Below, piece after piece: positions 1-8,590 of a stretch of 64,000 nt of DNA. The stretch covers positions 186,001 through 250,000 of the forward strand of contig NZ_PSSW01000002.1 in assembly GCF_002933295.1 (NCBI RefSeq), written 5' to 3'. Source of the stretch: Marinobacter flavimaris (lineage in GTDB: Bacteria > Pseudomonadota > Gammaproteobacteria > Pseudomonadales > Oleiphilaceae). How positions within the stretch are numbered: the stretch's first letter is position 1; each line of letters begins with the position of its first letter. The notes beneath the pieces were generated by a model. The model worked only from the letters and a program-made list of their open reading frames with translations. It was not told the DNA's origin and did not search any database. The position numbers and the translations under genes are program-made.

Positions 1-26
1 GACGTGCCGAGGAAGGTGAATTCCAT
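1..26 (-). CDS. rnz: Ribonuclease Z-like MBL nuclease, N-terminal fragment
   Basis: Only the first nine codons lie in the window; the gene continues off the left edge. They read MEFTFLGTS, which matches the start of ribonuclease Z/BN-type metallo-beta-lactamase nucleases (typically M-E/D-x-x-F-L-G-T-S-A-G). These enzymes process tRNA 3' ends. The gene is divergent from the dienoyl-CoA isomerase gene, with about 130 bases between. No strong ribosome binding site is visible, so the call depends only on this short match. Confidence 0.45.
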
Positions 27-155
27 ACCAGGCCTTTTCGGGTTAACGTGTCGTCTCTCTGTTCGCCATAATACGAAGGTAGCAGAATTGACGATACATT
101 AGCCGGGGCGACCGCTAATGAGCCGGTTAGCGACATTTATATAAGGAGTTCTGTC

Positions 156-1010
156 TTGTCTGAGTTGTCCAGTTACGAGAGTTTTTCGATTGAGGTTAAA
201 GACCACATCGCCCACGTTCAGTTCAGTCGTCCGGAGGCCCTGAACACCATGAACAAGGCGTTCTGGCTCGAGTTGCCCCGGTGCATGCAGGATATTGAGG
301 CCAACACCGATGCCCGCGTTATCGTCATTTCCTCCACCGGCAAACACTTCTCTGCGGGCATGGATCTGGGTGTATTCAGCGATCCCAAAGCCGTGCCCAT
401 GAACGGTGACCCCGGGCGCATGGCGGAAAACCTTCGCAGGGTTGTGCTGCAGTTGCAGGATACTCTCACCTCTCTGGAAAAAATCCGGCTTCCCGTGCTG
501 GCAGCCATCCACGGTGGCTGTATCGGTGGCGCTCTGGATCTGGTGTGTGCCGCCGATAGCCGTTATTGCACGGAAGATGCCTACTTCACCATCAAGGAAA
601 CCGAGCTGGGCATGACCGCCGACGTCGGCACGCTCCAGCGCCTGCCCAAACTGATGCCCGAGGGCGTGGTTCGTGAATTGGCCTACACCGGCCGAAAATT
701 CTCCGCCACTGAAGCGCAGAATCTGGGCTTCGTGAACGCCGTTTACGCCGACCAGGAATCCATGCTGGCAGGCGTTATGGCCATTGCCGGCCAGATTGCG
801 GCGAACTCTCCTCTGGCCGTCACTGGCTGCAAGGAAATGCTCAATTACAGTCGCGACCACAGTGTGGAAGACAGCCTCAAGTATATGGCCACCTGGCAGG
901 CCGGCATGTTCCGCCCGACGGACATGATGAAATCGTTCCAGGCCAAAGCCCAGAAGCAGGCGCCAAAATACGATGCGCTGTTTCCAGTGAAGCCCTTGTT
1001 CGACCAGTAA
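156..1010 (+). CDS. Delta(3,5)-delta(2,4)-dienoyl-CoA isomerase-like crotonase
   Basis: A 284-residue crotonase-fold protein. It has the oxyanion-hole segments HFSAGMDL (about residues 64-71) and HGGCIGGALD, then the run RYCTEDAYF-IKE-ELGM-ADVGTLQRLP. That run closely resembles eukaryotic ECH1, where the catalytic acids are the Asp and Glu in AADSRYC and KE and the Asp in ADVGTLQRL. The family shifts double bonds in dienoyl-CoA intermediates of unsaturated fatty acid beta-oxidation; a simple enoyl-CoA hydratase role is less likely. It starts at TTG with an AAGGAG site eight bases upstream. The next gene follows without a gap, so the two are probably cotranscribed. Confidence 0.85.
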   Translation: MSELSSYESFSIEVKDHIAHVQFSRPEALNTMNKAFWLELPRCMQDIEANTDARVIVISSTGKHFSAGMDLGVFSDPKAVPMNGDPGRMAENLRRVVLQLQDTLTSLEKIRLPVLAAIHGGCIGGALDLVCAADSRYCTEDAYFTIKETELGMTADVGTLQRLPKLMPEGVVRELAYTGRKFSATEAQNLGFVNAVYADQESMLAGVMAIAGQIAANSPLAVTGCKEMLNYSRDHSVEDSLKYMATWQAGMFRPTDMMKSFQAKAQKQAPKYDALFPVKPLFDQ

Positions 1011-1631
1011 ATGGCGTTGGGTAAACGACGAAACTCGGGTATGTCCTCCAATGCCGCTCTGTTATTCCAGGGCGCCATTGGCGTTATCGGATTAGTGGCG
1101 ATACTGCTATTCGGAATTCCGGTGCTGCATGTTGGGCCAGGCCTGTGGCCCAGCATCTTCCTGGGGACGGTTGGAGCCGCTCTTACCTACGCCGCTTTGC
1201 TGTTGCTTACGCGGGTGCCCGGCTTGTTCCCGGAAAACCTCGAGCGGCAGATGCAAGGTTTGTATGACTTTGCCTCCAGCTACTCCCCGGCTGTACTCAT
1301 TCTGCTATCCCTCCTGGCCGGAGTCGGTGAGGAACTGTTATTCCGGGGCGCAATCCAGGGCTGGCTGATCACAAAGACGGACCCTGTAACGGCCGTGCTT
1401 GCGGCATCGGTGTTGTTCGGGCTGGTGCACTACGTTTCATTTACCTATTTTCTGGTGGCTACCGGCCTTGGCATGGTTCTGGGGGCGGCCTACCTGTTAT
1501 CCGAAAGCCTTGCTCTGGTCATGGTCTGGCACGCCCTTTACGACATGATTGCCCTGTTTTGTCTGCTCCGGTTTCCGCGCTGGTTTGGTGTCCGGGTCGT
1601 GAATTCCGGCGCAAACAGGCCTCACGAATAG
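1011..1631 (+). CDS. CPBP-family intramembrane metalloprotease
   Basis: A 206-residue, very hydrophobic protein with the CPBP/CAAX protease signature: GVGEELLFRG (EE at 107-108, R112), a second motif FGLVHY (H140) and a third, VWHALYD (H174). Members are membrane-embedded proteases, in bacteria often of unknown substrate and sometimes linked to bacteriocin immunity; nothing nearby suggests that here. The first ATG directly abuts the preceding stop and has no clear ribosome binding site; a second ATG at 1041 is equally possible. The 3' end overlaps the convergent DUF2721 gene by ten bases. Confidence 0.85.
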   Translation: MALGKRRNSGMSSNAALLFQGAIGVIGLVAILLFGIPVLHVGPGLWPSIFLGTVGAALTYAALLLLTRVPGLFPENLERQMQGLYDFASSYSPAVLILLSLLAGVGEELLFRGAIQGWLITKTDPVTAVLAASVLFGLVHYVSFTYFLVATGLGMVLGAAYLLSESLALVMVWHALYDMIALFCLLRFPRWFGVRVVNSGANRPHE

Positions 1632-2041
1632 TCGACATCTTCCCGGCCGGCACTCTTGCGGGCCTCAAAGCTGGCCAGCTCGACATTGATGGCATTGGTT
1701 GAGATCTGGATTTCGTACAGCGAGTACAGCAGCGAGAAAGACAGCAGTACCAGGCTGGCGCCAAACGCGATCACCCCTGGCAGATCGGCACCCAGGAAAA
1801 GCAGGAACATGGAAACCGTACACAGGAAGAAACTGAGTACGCCGAACGCCTGCATGCGTTTGGTCAGCACAATCCGTTTGCGCAGCATGCCGATCTGTCG
1901 GGCAATCAGGGCGTGGTCTTCCTCGGTGTCCATCTGCTTGAGTTGGCGGATCAGCTGCGCCAACACCAGAAACCGGTTGGTGAAGGCCAGCAACAGCAGT
2001 GAAATCGCCGGGAAGAGCAGGGCAGGCGTTGTCAGGTCCAA
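1622..2041 (-). CDS. DUF2721 family membrane protein
   Basis: A 139-residue protein that begins LTTPALLFPAISLLLLAFTNR, continues with a charged helix LIRQLKQMD-EED, and has two further hydrophobic segments in the C-terminal half. This is the layout of DUF2721 proteins, small inner-membrane proteins of unknown function. It stands alone, convergent with the CPBP protease gene and upstream of the cyclotransferase gene on the same strand, with a gap of about 37 bases. No function can be assigned from the sequence. Confidence 0.8.
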   Translation of the reverse strand: MDLTTPALLFPAISLLLLAFTNRFLVLAQLIRQLKQMDTEEDHALIARQIGMLRKRIVLTKRMQAFGVLSFFLCTVSMFLLFLGADLPGVIAFGASLVLLSFSLLYSLYEIQISTNAINVELASFEARKSAGREDVDYS

Positions 2042-2078
2042 TCTGTTGTCCTTATGGTGAAGGTGTGTGGGCTATGGT

Positions 2079-2432
2079 CTACCAGCTCCCGGAGCGCAGC
2101 CGCTGGATCGTTTTAACCGGCCGATTGTAAATGTACACCCAGGCAGACCCGTGGCGAGTGTCCATGGTCTGGCGGATATACAGGCTGCTTTGCGGGCGTT
2201 CAGGAAAGAAGTCTTCCAGTTCGTCCAGTGTTTTCAGCATCGTATCGGTAACCGCATAGACTTCCACGCGGACGCCCGGGGAAGGTTCCTCTATGGCACC
2301 CGGGTAGGGGCCCAGGTGATACAGGCTCAGTTCGGGCATCCAGTCTGTCCCGACAAAACGGGCGCCTCGCAGAATATGGCTGTTGTTCCGGCCACGTTTC
2401 AACGTGCCGTAAACCGCCACAAGGTGCTTCAT
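2079..2432 (-). CDS. Gamma-glutamylcyclotransferase-like (AIG2/YtfP) protein
   Basis: A 117-residue protein starting with AVYGTLKRGRNN, the YGTL substrate-binding loop of the gamma-glutamylcyclotransferase fold. A conserved acidic residue follows in the region GAIEEPSPGVRVEVYAV, then the LDELEDFF helix. Family members release 5-oxoproline from gamma-glutamyl amines, but the substrate of bacterial YtfP-like members is mostly unknown. Length is typical. It lies between the DUF2721 gene and argP on the minus strand and may be transcribed with the former. Confidence 0.8.
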   Translation of the reverse strand: MKHLVAVYGTLKRGRNNSHILRGARFVGTDWMPELSLYHLGPYPGAIEEPSPGVRVEVYAVTDTMLKTLDELEDFFPERPQSSLYIRQTMDTRHGSAWVYIYNRPVKTIQRLRSGSW

Positions 2433-2453
2433 TCTGATCGTTGCTCCCCCTGT

Positions 2454-3335
2454 TTACATGTTTGAATTCAACGTGGCCGCAGACCGCAAGGCGTTGGTCA
2501 GGCGGTCCATCACGCCGCCGCCATGGCGCCAGAAGTGCCAGTATAGCTGCACTTCCAGGGTTTGTTCAGGCGCGATGCTCACCAGGCGCTCGGCAGATAT
2601 TTCCGGGCGGGCCTGCATTTCCGGAATCATGCCATACCCCATGCCGGCCAGCGCCAGTTTCACAAAACCTTCCGAGGATGGGCAAAGGTGGTGAGGGAAG
2701 GTGCCGTGATACCCGCACTGGGCCAGGAACCGGTGTTGCAGCTGGTCATTCGGCCCGAAAACAATGGCCGGGGCATTCTTCAGGCTGGTTTCGCTCAGGC
2801 CTTTCCCGAAGTATCGGTGCACATAGTCCGGAGTTGCCAGTGGCATGTAGGTCATGGTGCCAATGGGCACGCAGCGGGCACCGGCAACAGGCTGGGGGCT
2901 ACTGCACAGGCAGGCAGCCACATCCCCTTCGCGCATCCTGCGAAGGCCAATGTCCTGGTCCTCGACCACAAGATCCAGCAGCAGGGTCTCCTCCGCGCAG
3001 AAGTTGCCTACCGCGGCCGCCCACCAGGTGGCGAGGCTGTCGGCATTCAGCGCGATGCGCAGTCTCGCTGTGGGTTCCGAGAGTGCCGGGATGGACTTGG
3101 TCAGGTCGCGCTCCAGCAATTGCACCTGCTGAACGTGGTTGAGCAGACGCTGTCCGGCCGGTGTGGCCTTGAGTGCCGGGCTTCGCACCAGAACCGGCTG
3201 TCCGAGCCGGATTTCAAGGGTGCGAATTCGCTGCGAAATGGCCGACTGGCTCAGCCCGAGCGCCAGGCCGGCACGTTCGAATCCTCCGCACTCAATGACC
3301 GTCGCCAGGGCTTCAAGCAATTTGTAGTCAATCAT
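2454..3335 (-). CDS. argP: LysR-type regulator ArgP
   Basis: A 293-residue LysR regulator from the ATG at 3335. An upstream in-frame extension to 3404 exists, but the family begins MIDYKLLEAL as here. The helix-turn-helix is at about residues 15-40 (GGFERAGLALGLSQSAISQRI). The rest is a typical LysR effector domain. ArgP (IciA) activates the arginine exporter argO in response to arginine and lysine. Here it is divergent from an ArgO/LysE-type exporter gene 88 bases away, the same arrangement as in other proteobacteria, which strengthens both assignments. Confidence 0.88.
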   Translation of the reverse strand: MIDYKLLEALATVIECGGFERAGLALGLSQSAISQRIRTLEIRLGQPVLVRSPALKATPAGQRLLNHVQQVQLLERDLTKSIPALSEPTARLRIALNADSLATWWAAAVGNFCAEETLLLDLVVEDQDIGLRRMREGDVAACLCSSPQPVAGARCVPIGTMTYMPLATPDYVHRYFGKGLSETSLKNAPAIVFGPNDQLQHRFLAQCGYHGTFPHHLCPSSEGFVKLALAGMGYGMIPEMQARPEISAERLVSIAPEQTLEVQLYWHFWRHGGGVMDRLTNALRSAATLNSNM

Positions 3336-3423
3336 AAGTAAAACTGATGCAGCATTATGAGTATGAATTTCAAGTATAGCTGGGAAGCGGTAACCTTGCG
3401 CCATTCATTAAGGAGAGATTCAC

Positions 3424-4029
3424 GTGCTTGAGAGTTACCTGACCGGTCTGATTGTGTGTGGCGGCATTATCGTGGCGATTGGTGCGCAGAACGCCTACCT
3501 GCTGAGCCAGGCAATACGCCGGGAACATCATTGGTGGTCAGCCGGGTTGTGCATAGTGGCCGATATCACCCTGTTTACCCTGGGCATGTTCGGCATCAGT
3601 GCTGCCCTGATGGCCATGCCAGAGGCCCTGGAGATTCTCCGGTGGCTGGGTGTGGCCTTCCTTGGCTGGCTTGCGATTCAGTCCTTCGTTCGCGCCAGCC
3701 GCGGCAGAGCGGTTCTTGAAGCGGGTGAGGTAACCAAACGAAGCCTCAAAGCCGTGGTGTTCACGACCCTGGCAGTCACTCTGCTCAACCCTCAGGTTTA
3801 TCTGGATACGCTGCTGTTGATTCCTGCCATCGGAGCCCAGCAAGAGGACGCGACCACCTTTGTGGCCGGTGCGAGCAGTGCCTCGATTCTCTGGTTCGGC
3901 CTGCTTGCCTGGGGCGGCTCGGCGCTGGCGTCCATTCTCTCCCGGCCGCTGGCCTGGCGGATTATTGATGGTGTCATTGGAATCATGATGGCCGCTATCG
4001 CCCTGCATCTCACGTTCAGTGGTCTTTAA
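3424..4029 (+). CDS. argO: LysE/ArgO-type basic amino acid exporter
   Basis: A 201-residue inner-membrane protein with about six hydrophobic segments. It has the LysE-family N-terminal motif GAQNAYLLSQ (residues about 21-30) and the mid-protein TLLNPQVYLDT. ArgO/LysE proteins export arginine, lysine or toxic analogues such as canavanine. It begins at a GTG preceded by AAGGAGAGA. The divergent argP gene implies ArgP-controlled expression from the 88-base gap between them. Confidence 0.88.
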   Translation: MLESYLTGLIVCGGIIVAIGAQNAYLLSQAIRREHHWWSAGLCIVADITLFTLGMFGISAALMAMPEALEILRWLGVAFLGWLAIQSFVRASRGRAVLEAGEVTKRSLKAVVFTTLAVTLLNPQVYLDTLLLIPAIGAQQEDATTFVAGASSASILWFGLLAWGGSALASILSRPLAWRIIDGVIGIMMAAIALHLTFSGL

Positions 4030-4128
4030 TATTCAAACGATCGTATGAATTTCTTGCATCGGCGCGCGTCGGGTTGGAAGATAGCGTGCTACTGAATTTG
4101 CAGTCATTTATACCATCGAGGATGTTTG

Positions 4129-4683
4129 ATGAACGCCACTCTACGTCGCTGGCTTGCCAGTGCCGGGGCCATGCGCCGTGTTCTTTCCACGTTTGCTCCC
4201 TATATCGGTGCTGGAATCCGGGTGACCCACATTGCTGAGGATTTCAGCTCGGCCCGGGTGGAGATGGGCCAGCACTGGTACAACACCAATTACGTGGGCA
4301 CGCACTTTGGCGGTTCGCTCTACAGCATGGTTGATCCCATGTACATGCTGCTGCTGATGCGACGGCTGGGCAATGAATACATCGTGTGGGATAAATCGGC
4401 GAGTATTGATTTTATCCGTCCCGGCAAGGGCAAGGTGATGGCACGCTTTGAATTGACCGATGAGCGTGTTGAAGAGATCCGCGCCGCAACGGCAAACGGA
4501 GACAAAATGCTGCCAGAGTGGGACGTGGATATTGTTGATGAATCCGGTGAGCTCGTCGCGCGCGTCCTCAAAGTACTAAAGTACTCTATGTGCGCCGGAA
4601 AAAGCGTTGAAGCGGGCTATTCAGCTTGGCTCAGTCAAAGCGTCTCGCTTCGGTCAGGCGGCCTTTCCAGTAGTAGCCGCTGA
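4129..4683 (+). CDS. DUF4442 (hotdog-fold) protein with frameshifted C-terminus
   Basis: A hotdog-fold protein of the DUF4442/PaaI-like thioesterase group, recognisable from NTNYVGTHFGGSLYSMVDPMY, then DKSASIDFIRPGKG and DVDIVDESGELVARV. The ATG at 4129 has GAGGA six bases upstream; a TTG one codon earlier is less likely. At 4570-4585 the 8-mer AAAGTACT occurs twice in tandem. Removing one copy gives RVLKVLYVRRKKR and a stop at 4608-4610, the usual end of the family. As it stands the frame reads on to 4683 and overlaps the convergent lipoprotein gene by 53 bases. The tail from residue 150 onward therefore looks like frameshift product; the hotdog core is intact. Confidence 0.85.
   Translation: MNATLRRWLASAGAMRRVLSTFAPYIGAGIRVTHIAEDFSSARVEMGQHWYNTNYVGTHFGGSLYSMVDPMYMLLLMRRLGNEYIVWDKSASIDFIRPGKGKVMARFELTDERVEEIRAATANGDKMLPEWDVDIVDESGELVARVLKVLKYSMCAGKSVEAGYSAWLSQSVSLRSGGLSSSSR
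4570..4585. repeat. 8-bp tandem duplication causing a frameshift
   Basis: AAAGTACT occurs at 4570-4577 and again directly at 4578-4585. It sits inside the last codons of the DUF4442 gene. Deleting either copy restores a natural C-terminus and a stop at 4608-4610, so the second copy appears to be a recent insertion, probably by replication slippage. It could also be reversible, or a sequencing error. Confidence 0.85.
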
Positions 4684-5131
4684 TCGAGGACTGGATTACG
4701 CCGGCCGATGTTGATGCGTGGATAAAGCGGTCCCCGCCCATATAGATACCGGCGTGTTGTTCCTTTCCGCCAATCCGGAAGAACACCACATCGCCCGGTC
4801 GAATCTCGCCGGGATGAACCACGTCACCACTGGCAAGCATTTGGGTCGTTGTCCTGGGCAATTGTTTGCCCAGACCTTCCTGGTAGGCGGTAAGAATGAA
4901 TCCTGAGCAATCGAAGCCATTGCCGGAGGTGCCACCGTATTCATAGGGGGTGCCCCGGTAACGCTCGAACACCTGCCAGAGTTTTTGGGCCTTTTCCGAA
5001 CTGGATGCCTCGACAGGAACGGTCTGTAGTCCAGGCGTAGAACCCGGCTGCAGCTTTCCGCTACTGGCGCAACCGCCGAGCGCAAGCGCCACGAATGCCA
5101 GAAATAAGATGTTTCTGAAGGAATAACGCAT
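4631..5131 (-). CDS. NlpC/P60 family lipoprotein peptidase
   Basis: The product is 166 residues from the ATG at 5131; the longer frame to 5245 lacks a signal peptide at its start. It has a signal sequence ending in the lipobox LGGC, then an NlpC/P60 domain with the catalytic cysteine in GFDCSGF and the histidine in EQHAGIYMG, followed by a second polar residue in RFIHAS. Such proteins are outer-membrane anchored murein endopeptidases cutting D-Glu-mDAP bonds (NlpC/Spr type). The gene is convergent with the DUF4442 gene and overlaps its frameshifted end. Confidence 0.88.
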   Translation of the reverse strand: MRYSFRNILFLAFVALALGGCASSGKLQPGSTPGLQTVPVEASSSEKAQKLWQVFERYRGTPYEYGGTSGNGFDCSGFILTAYQEGLGKQLPRTTTQMLASGDVVHPGEIRPGDVVFFRIGGKEQHAGIYMGGDRFIHASTSAGVIQSSISGYYWKGRLTEARRFD

Positions 5132-5305
5132 CTCAGACCCTGTGCAAGTTTTCACTGTCTTCACTTTAATTGTCGCGCCCGGGAATGTCAGGTTACGGAG
5201 CGTGAGATTTTGTTGATGCGGCTCCACTAAGTCGCCGGGCATCACCGGCTATCTTTTCCTTTCACGCAGGAATAGTCTGTCACGAGACCATTCGGGAGAG
5301 CTGCA

Positions 5306-6334
5306 ATGAGCGAAGGAACACGCAACACCCCCATACCGCGAGACACCCTGGCGGCCATCCTCGAGAGCGCAACATTGGCGCCATCAAGCCACAACACCCA
5401 GCCCTGGCGATTTGAACTCGGCGAAACCGGGATTTCCCTGTTTGCGGACCGGTTACGGGCATTGCCGGTCAACGACCCCGACGACCGGGAACTGACCATC
5501 AGCTGCGGGTGTGCCCTGTTTAATCTTCGGATTGCCGCCGCTCATGCAGGATTCAATACCGAATGCCAGCTTTTGCCGGACCCGGGCGACGAGGATCTGC
5601 TGGCGACCGTCTCGTTCACACCGGTATCCGGGGAGGAGGGCCGTCAAACGGAACTGTTCCGGGCGATTGCCAGGCGACGCACCTATCGCAAGCGGTTTGA
5701 GTCAAAGCAGGTGCCTTCCGAGGTGCTGGGCATCCTTGAAGAGTCGGCGGAGACCGAAGGAGCATGGTTCCAGGTTCTGGAATCGGAGCATGCGCGTCAT
5801 CAGGTGGCCGAGCTGGTGGCGGAGGGCGACGCTGCCCAATGGTCCAACCCGAGTTGGCGACGGGAGTTGGCTGCCTGGATGCATCCCCGCCGCAAGGGAG
5901 ACGGTTTGACGGTTCCCGGCATGGTTGCGCCCGTGGCCCAATTGGTGGTGCGCACATTTGATATGGGCAACGGCGTTGGCGCCAAGGACCGTCAACTGGC
6001 GGATGAATCACCCGTGATTGCTGCGTTGGGAACGGCCGGGGATGGCGTAGAAGACTGGCTGAAGGCCGGGCAGGCGCTGGAGCGGGTTTTGCTCCGGTCC
6101 CTGGGGCAGGGGCTGCAGGCTTCCTATCTGAACCAGCCCATTCAGGTCGCCGTGCTTCGCCCGAAACTTCAGCACCTCCTTGGGCGTTCGGGTTTCCCGC
6201 AGATTCTGCTCAGGTTGGGTTACCCGGCGACAGATTTGCCGGCGGCTCCGAGGCGGAATCTTCAGGAGGTTGTGGAAACCGCAGACACCCGGGATATCAA
6301 GGCAAAACAGGCGGGTCAGGGACGCCAGCGCTGA
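5306..6334 (+). CDS. Acg-type nitroreductase-fold protein
   Basis: A 342-residue protein with the duplicated nitroreductase fold of the Acg family. The N-terminal motif is LESATLAPSSHNTQPWRF, typical of this group. It has RRRTYRKRF near residue 125, and the C-terminal half carries LLRSLGQGLQASYLNQPIQ and PQILLRLGY. Acg-like proteins bind FMN or form an FMN-sequestering lid; enzymatic activity is often absent. Start is an ATG with GGGAGAG upstream. It is a single gene with no clear operon partner. Confidence 0.82.
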   Translation: MSEGTRNTPIPRDTLAAILESATLAPSSHNTQPWRFELGETGISLFADRLRALPVNDPDDRELTISCGCALFNLRIAAAHAGFNTECQLLPDPGDEDLLATVSFTPVSGEEGRQTELFRAIARRRTYRKRFESKQVPSEVLGILEESAETEGAWFQVLESEHARHQVAELVAEGDAAQWSNPSWRRELAAWMHPRRKGDGLTVPGMVAPVAQLVVRTFDMGNGVGAKDRQLADESPVIAALGTAGDGVEDWLKAGQALERVLLRSLGQGLQASYLNQPIQVAVLRPKLQHLLGRSGFPQILLRLGYPATDLPAAPRRNLQEVVETADTRDIKAKQAGQGRQR

Positions 6335-6348
6335 CTGACCTCCTCTTA

Positions 6349-6729
6349 TCAGTGCCTGGCCTTGGTTACCACCTCCGGTGTTGCCGGCTCACCGGATTTG
6401 CTGGCAAGAATGCGGTCTGCATCCAGCGAGGCAATCGGAACCCGGGTATCCCGGGGAACGTCGCCGCTCAGCTGGAGCTCCAGATAGCGGAGCGCACACA
6501 CCCGAAGGAAGGACGTGAAGTTACCGAGGTCGTGGCCGGCATCAATGGATTCGTGGTAAAGCCGTGTGATCATCTGGGGCAGGTTCATGCCATCCCGTTC
6601 GGCCAGCTCGGCCAGTGCCTGCCAGAAGGCGTTTTCCATTCGCACACTGGTCACCATGCCATCGATTCGCAGGGAGTGGGTCCGGCTGACCCAAAGCTCC
6701 GGATCGGCGTTGATAAAGAGCTTGCACAT
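6349..6729 (-). CDS. Ribbon-helix-helix domain protein
   Basis: A 126-residue protein from the ATG at 6729; an upstream extension to 6834 would overlap the next gene and has no family support. The N-terminal part, SLRIDGMVTSVRMENAFWQALAELAERDG, fits the RHH_4 ribbon-helix-helix domain, where a beta strand contacts DNA and two helices dimerise. The middle, LGNFTSFLRVCALRYLE, is typical of this family. Target genes are unknown. It lies about 50 bases downstream of the PfpI gene on the same strand and may be its partner. Confidence 0.72.
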   Translation of the reverse strand: MCKLFINADPELWVSRTHSLRIDGMVTSVRMENAFWQALAELAERDGMNLPQMITRLYHESIDAGHDLGNFTSFLRVCALRYLELQLSGDVPRDTRVPIASLDADRILASKSGEPATPEVVTKARH

Positions 6730-6779
6730 GCGGGCCTCCCTGAGAGCGTGGCGGGGCCGGTGGGCCGGCCCCGTTTGCA

Positions 6780-7349
6780 TTACTGATCCAGCAGCTTGAA
6801 AAACTGCGCCAGCCAGGCCGGATGAGCGGGCCATGCAGGCGCTGTTACCAGATTAGCATCGGTAACCGCCTGATCAACCTCGATACCGGCGAACGTGCCG
6901 CCGGCCAGTTCCACCTCCGGCTGGCAGGCAGGATAGGCCGAGCATTTGCGCCCCTCCAGAACCCCGGCTGCGGCCAACAACTGGGCACCATGGCAAATCG
7001 CTGCCACTGGCTTGTCAGTCTCGAAAAAATGGCGAACCAGATTCTGTACATCCTTGTTAAGCCGCAGGTACTCAGGAGCGCGACCGCCGGGCACCACCAA
7101 TGCGTCGTAGTTCGCGGGGTCCAGCCCGTCAAAATCCGCGTTCAGGGCGAACCGGTGCCCCGGTTTTTCGGTGTAGGTCTGGTCACCCTCGAAATCATGG
7201 ATGGCTGTGGCAACCGTGTCGCCGGCTTTCTTGTCGGGGCAGACAGCGTGAACCGTGTGCCCGACGGCCTGCAGTGCCTGGAACGGCACCATGGTTTCGT
7301 AATCTTCGGTGAAGTCACCCGTAATCATCAGAATCTTCTTCCCGCTCAT
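6780..7349 (-). CDS. DJ-1/PfpI family protein
   Basis: A 189-residue protein with the class I glutamine amidotransferase-like DJ-1/PfpI fold. The nucleophile elbow is [14 protein letters not shown] with a reactive cysteine near residue 117, and the early acidic residue is in DFTEDYE. The family includes proteases, deglycases/glyoxalases and stress chaperones; the substrate cannot be read from sequence. It starts at an ATG with AGGAGAC upstream and lies upstream of the RHH gene on the same strand. Confidence 0.82.
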   Translation of the reverse strand: MSGKKILMITGDFTEDYETMVPFQALQAVGHTVHAVCPDKKAGDTVATAIHDFEGDQTYTEKPGHRFALNADFDGLDPANYDALVVPGGRAPEYLRLNKDVQNLVRHFFETDKPVAAICHGAQLLAAAGVLEGRKCSAYPACQPEVELAGGTFAGIEVDQAVTDANLVTAPAWPAHPAWLAQFFKLLDQ

Positions 7350-7435
7350 GGCTGTCTCCTTGTGATTGTCTTGCCAAGTCTGGAAACAGTATCAGCGTCG
7401 GTGAAGAAGCGGGTATTAGAGGATTACTACAGGCC

Positions 7436-8104
7436 TCAGGCCTCCCGGATCAGGTCCGGCGAGTTATGCCTCGGATTATTCACCTCCGGCGAAACGGGAA
7501 TGGCTTTCAGCTGTTCAGGATCCAGGCGATGGGTCACTGCTCGCAATTGTGTCCGGTCGGTGATTTCCGGATTCAGCCAGTCCCTCAGGCAGGCCGGATC
7601 AAGCACCACGGGCTGACGTTCATGGATATGCTTCAGGTGTTCGCTGGCCGGTTCGGTGATGATGGCGCAGGCGGTGGTCTCGTCGCCTTCTCTCGGGGTC
7701 CAGAGGCCGGCGAAGAAAATCGCCGGATACTTCCCGGAATTCGCTGGCGTTATGTAGTGAGGTTCTTTGCCATGTTCCGTTTGTTGCCATTCGTACCAGC
7801 CATTGGCCGGTATCAGGCAACGGTGATGGGCAAAGGCGTCCCGGAAGTATTTTGATGTGGCTGCTGTTTCTGCGCGGGCATTGATCGGAGCCGGCGCTTT
7901 CTGATCCGCCCAGGCCGGCCGGAAGCCCCAGTGGGAGTGAGCCATGATCAGGCTGCCGTTCATGCTCATCCGGATCATTGGAATACCTGTGCCGGGAGGG
8001 ATGTTGTAGCCGGGGTCAAAATGCCCGTCCACCTCCATGCCCTCGGGAAAAAACTCGAGGATCAGGGTGTCCGGTGGGGTATAGAAGGTGAATCGTCCGC
8101 ACAT
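7436..8104 (-). CDS. SRAP domain protein (YedK/HMCES type)
   Basis: The product is 222 residues when started at the ATG of MCGRFTFYT. This start is required because the catalytic cysteine must be residue 2 after methionine removal. Other SRAP marks are NARAET (about residue 80), a long central loop with NGWYEWQ, and a C-terminal HERQPVVL. SRAP proteins crosslink covalently to abasic sites in single-stranded DNA and protect forks from breakage. It is a single gene, divergent from arfB with about 70 bases between. Confidence 0.92.
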   Translation of the reverse strand: MCGRFTFYTPPDTLILEFFPEGMEVDGHFDPGYNIPPGTGIPMIRMSMNGSLIMAHSHWGFRPAWADQKAPAPINARAETAATSKYFRDAFAHHRCLIPANGWYEWQQTEHGKEPHYITPANSGKYPAIFFAGLWTPREGDETTACAIITEPASEHLKHIHERQPVVLDPACLRDWLNPEITDRTQLRAVTHRLDPEQLKAIPVSPEVNNPRHNSPDLIREA

Positions 8105-8176
8105 GATAACTGGTTGTTCCTCACACAAATCCCGGTGCTGAAAGCCCACGGTTCTGGATTCTGTTAACCTTAGCAG

Positions 8177-8590
8177 ATGCTGAAACTATCCAACGCTGTT
8201 GAACTTGCTGACTGGGAAATCGAAATCACCCAGATCCGGGCCCAGGGTGCCGGCGGCCAGAACGTGAATAAAGTCGCCTCCGCGGTGCACCTGCGCTTCG
8301 ATATTCCCAACTCCTCTCTGCCACCGTTCTACAAGGAGCGACTGATGTCGCTCAATGATCAGCGAATCAGTAAAGAGGGTGTGCTGATCATCAAGGCGCA
8401 ATCTTTCCGAACCCTGGAGTTAAACAAGGAGGATGCGCTGGAGCGGCTGAAAGAGCTGATCCAGGAGGCCGTCAAACCCCGCAAGGCCCGACGTCCCACC
8501 AAACCGACCCGGTCCTCACAGCGCAAGCGTGTGGACAAGAAGACCAAAAAAGGTAAAACCAAGGCCCTGCGGGGCAAGGTCCAGGTTTAG
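8177..8590 (+). CDS. arfB: Peptidyl-tRNA hydrolase ArfB (ribosome rescue)
   Basis: A 137-residue protein with a class I release factor catalytic domain: RAQGAGGQNVNKVASAV, the GGQ at residues 26-28, and a very basic C-terminal tail of Lys/Arg repeats from about residue 100. The tail enters the empty mRNA channel and GGQ hydrolyses peptidyl-tRNA on stalled ribosomes. The length and absence of a stop-codon recognition domain separate it from RF1/RF2. Its stop overlaps the stop of the convergent hydrolase gene by four bases. Confidence 0.93.
   Translation: MLKLSNAVELADWEIEITQIRAQGAGGQNVNKVASAVHLRFDIPNSSLPPFYKERLMSLNDQRISKEGVLIIKAQSFRTLELNKEDALERLKELIQEAVKPRKARRPTKPTRSSQRKRVDKKTKKGKTKALRGKVQV

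Noticed and set aside
6349..6834. Longer start for the RHH gene
   Set aside because: The extra N-terminus has no family match and would overlap the PfpI gene by 55 bases.
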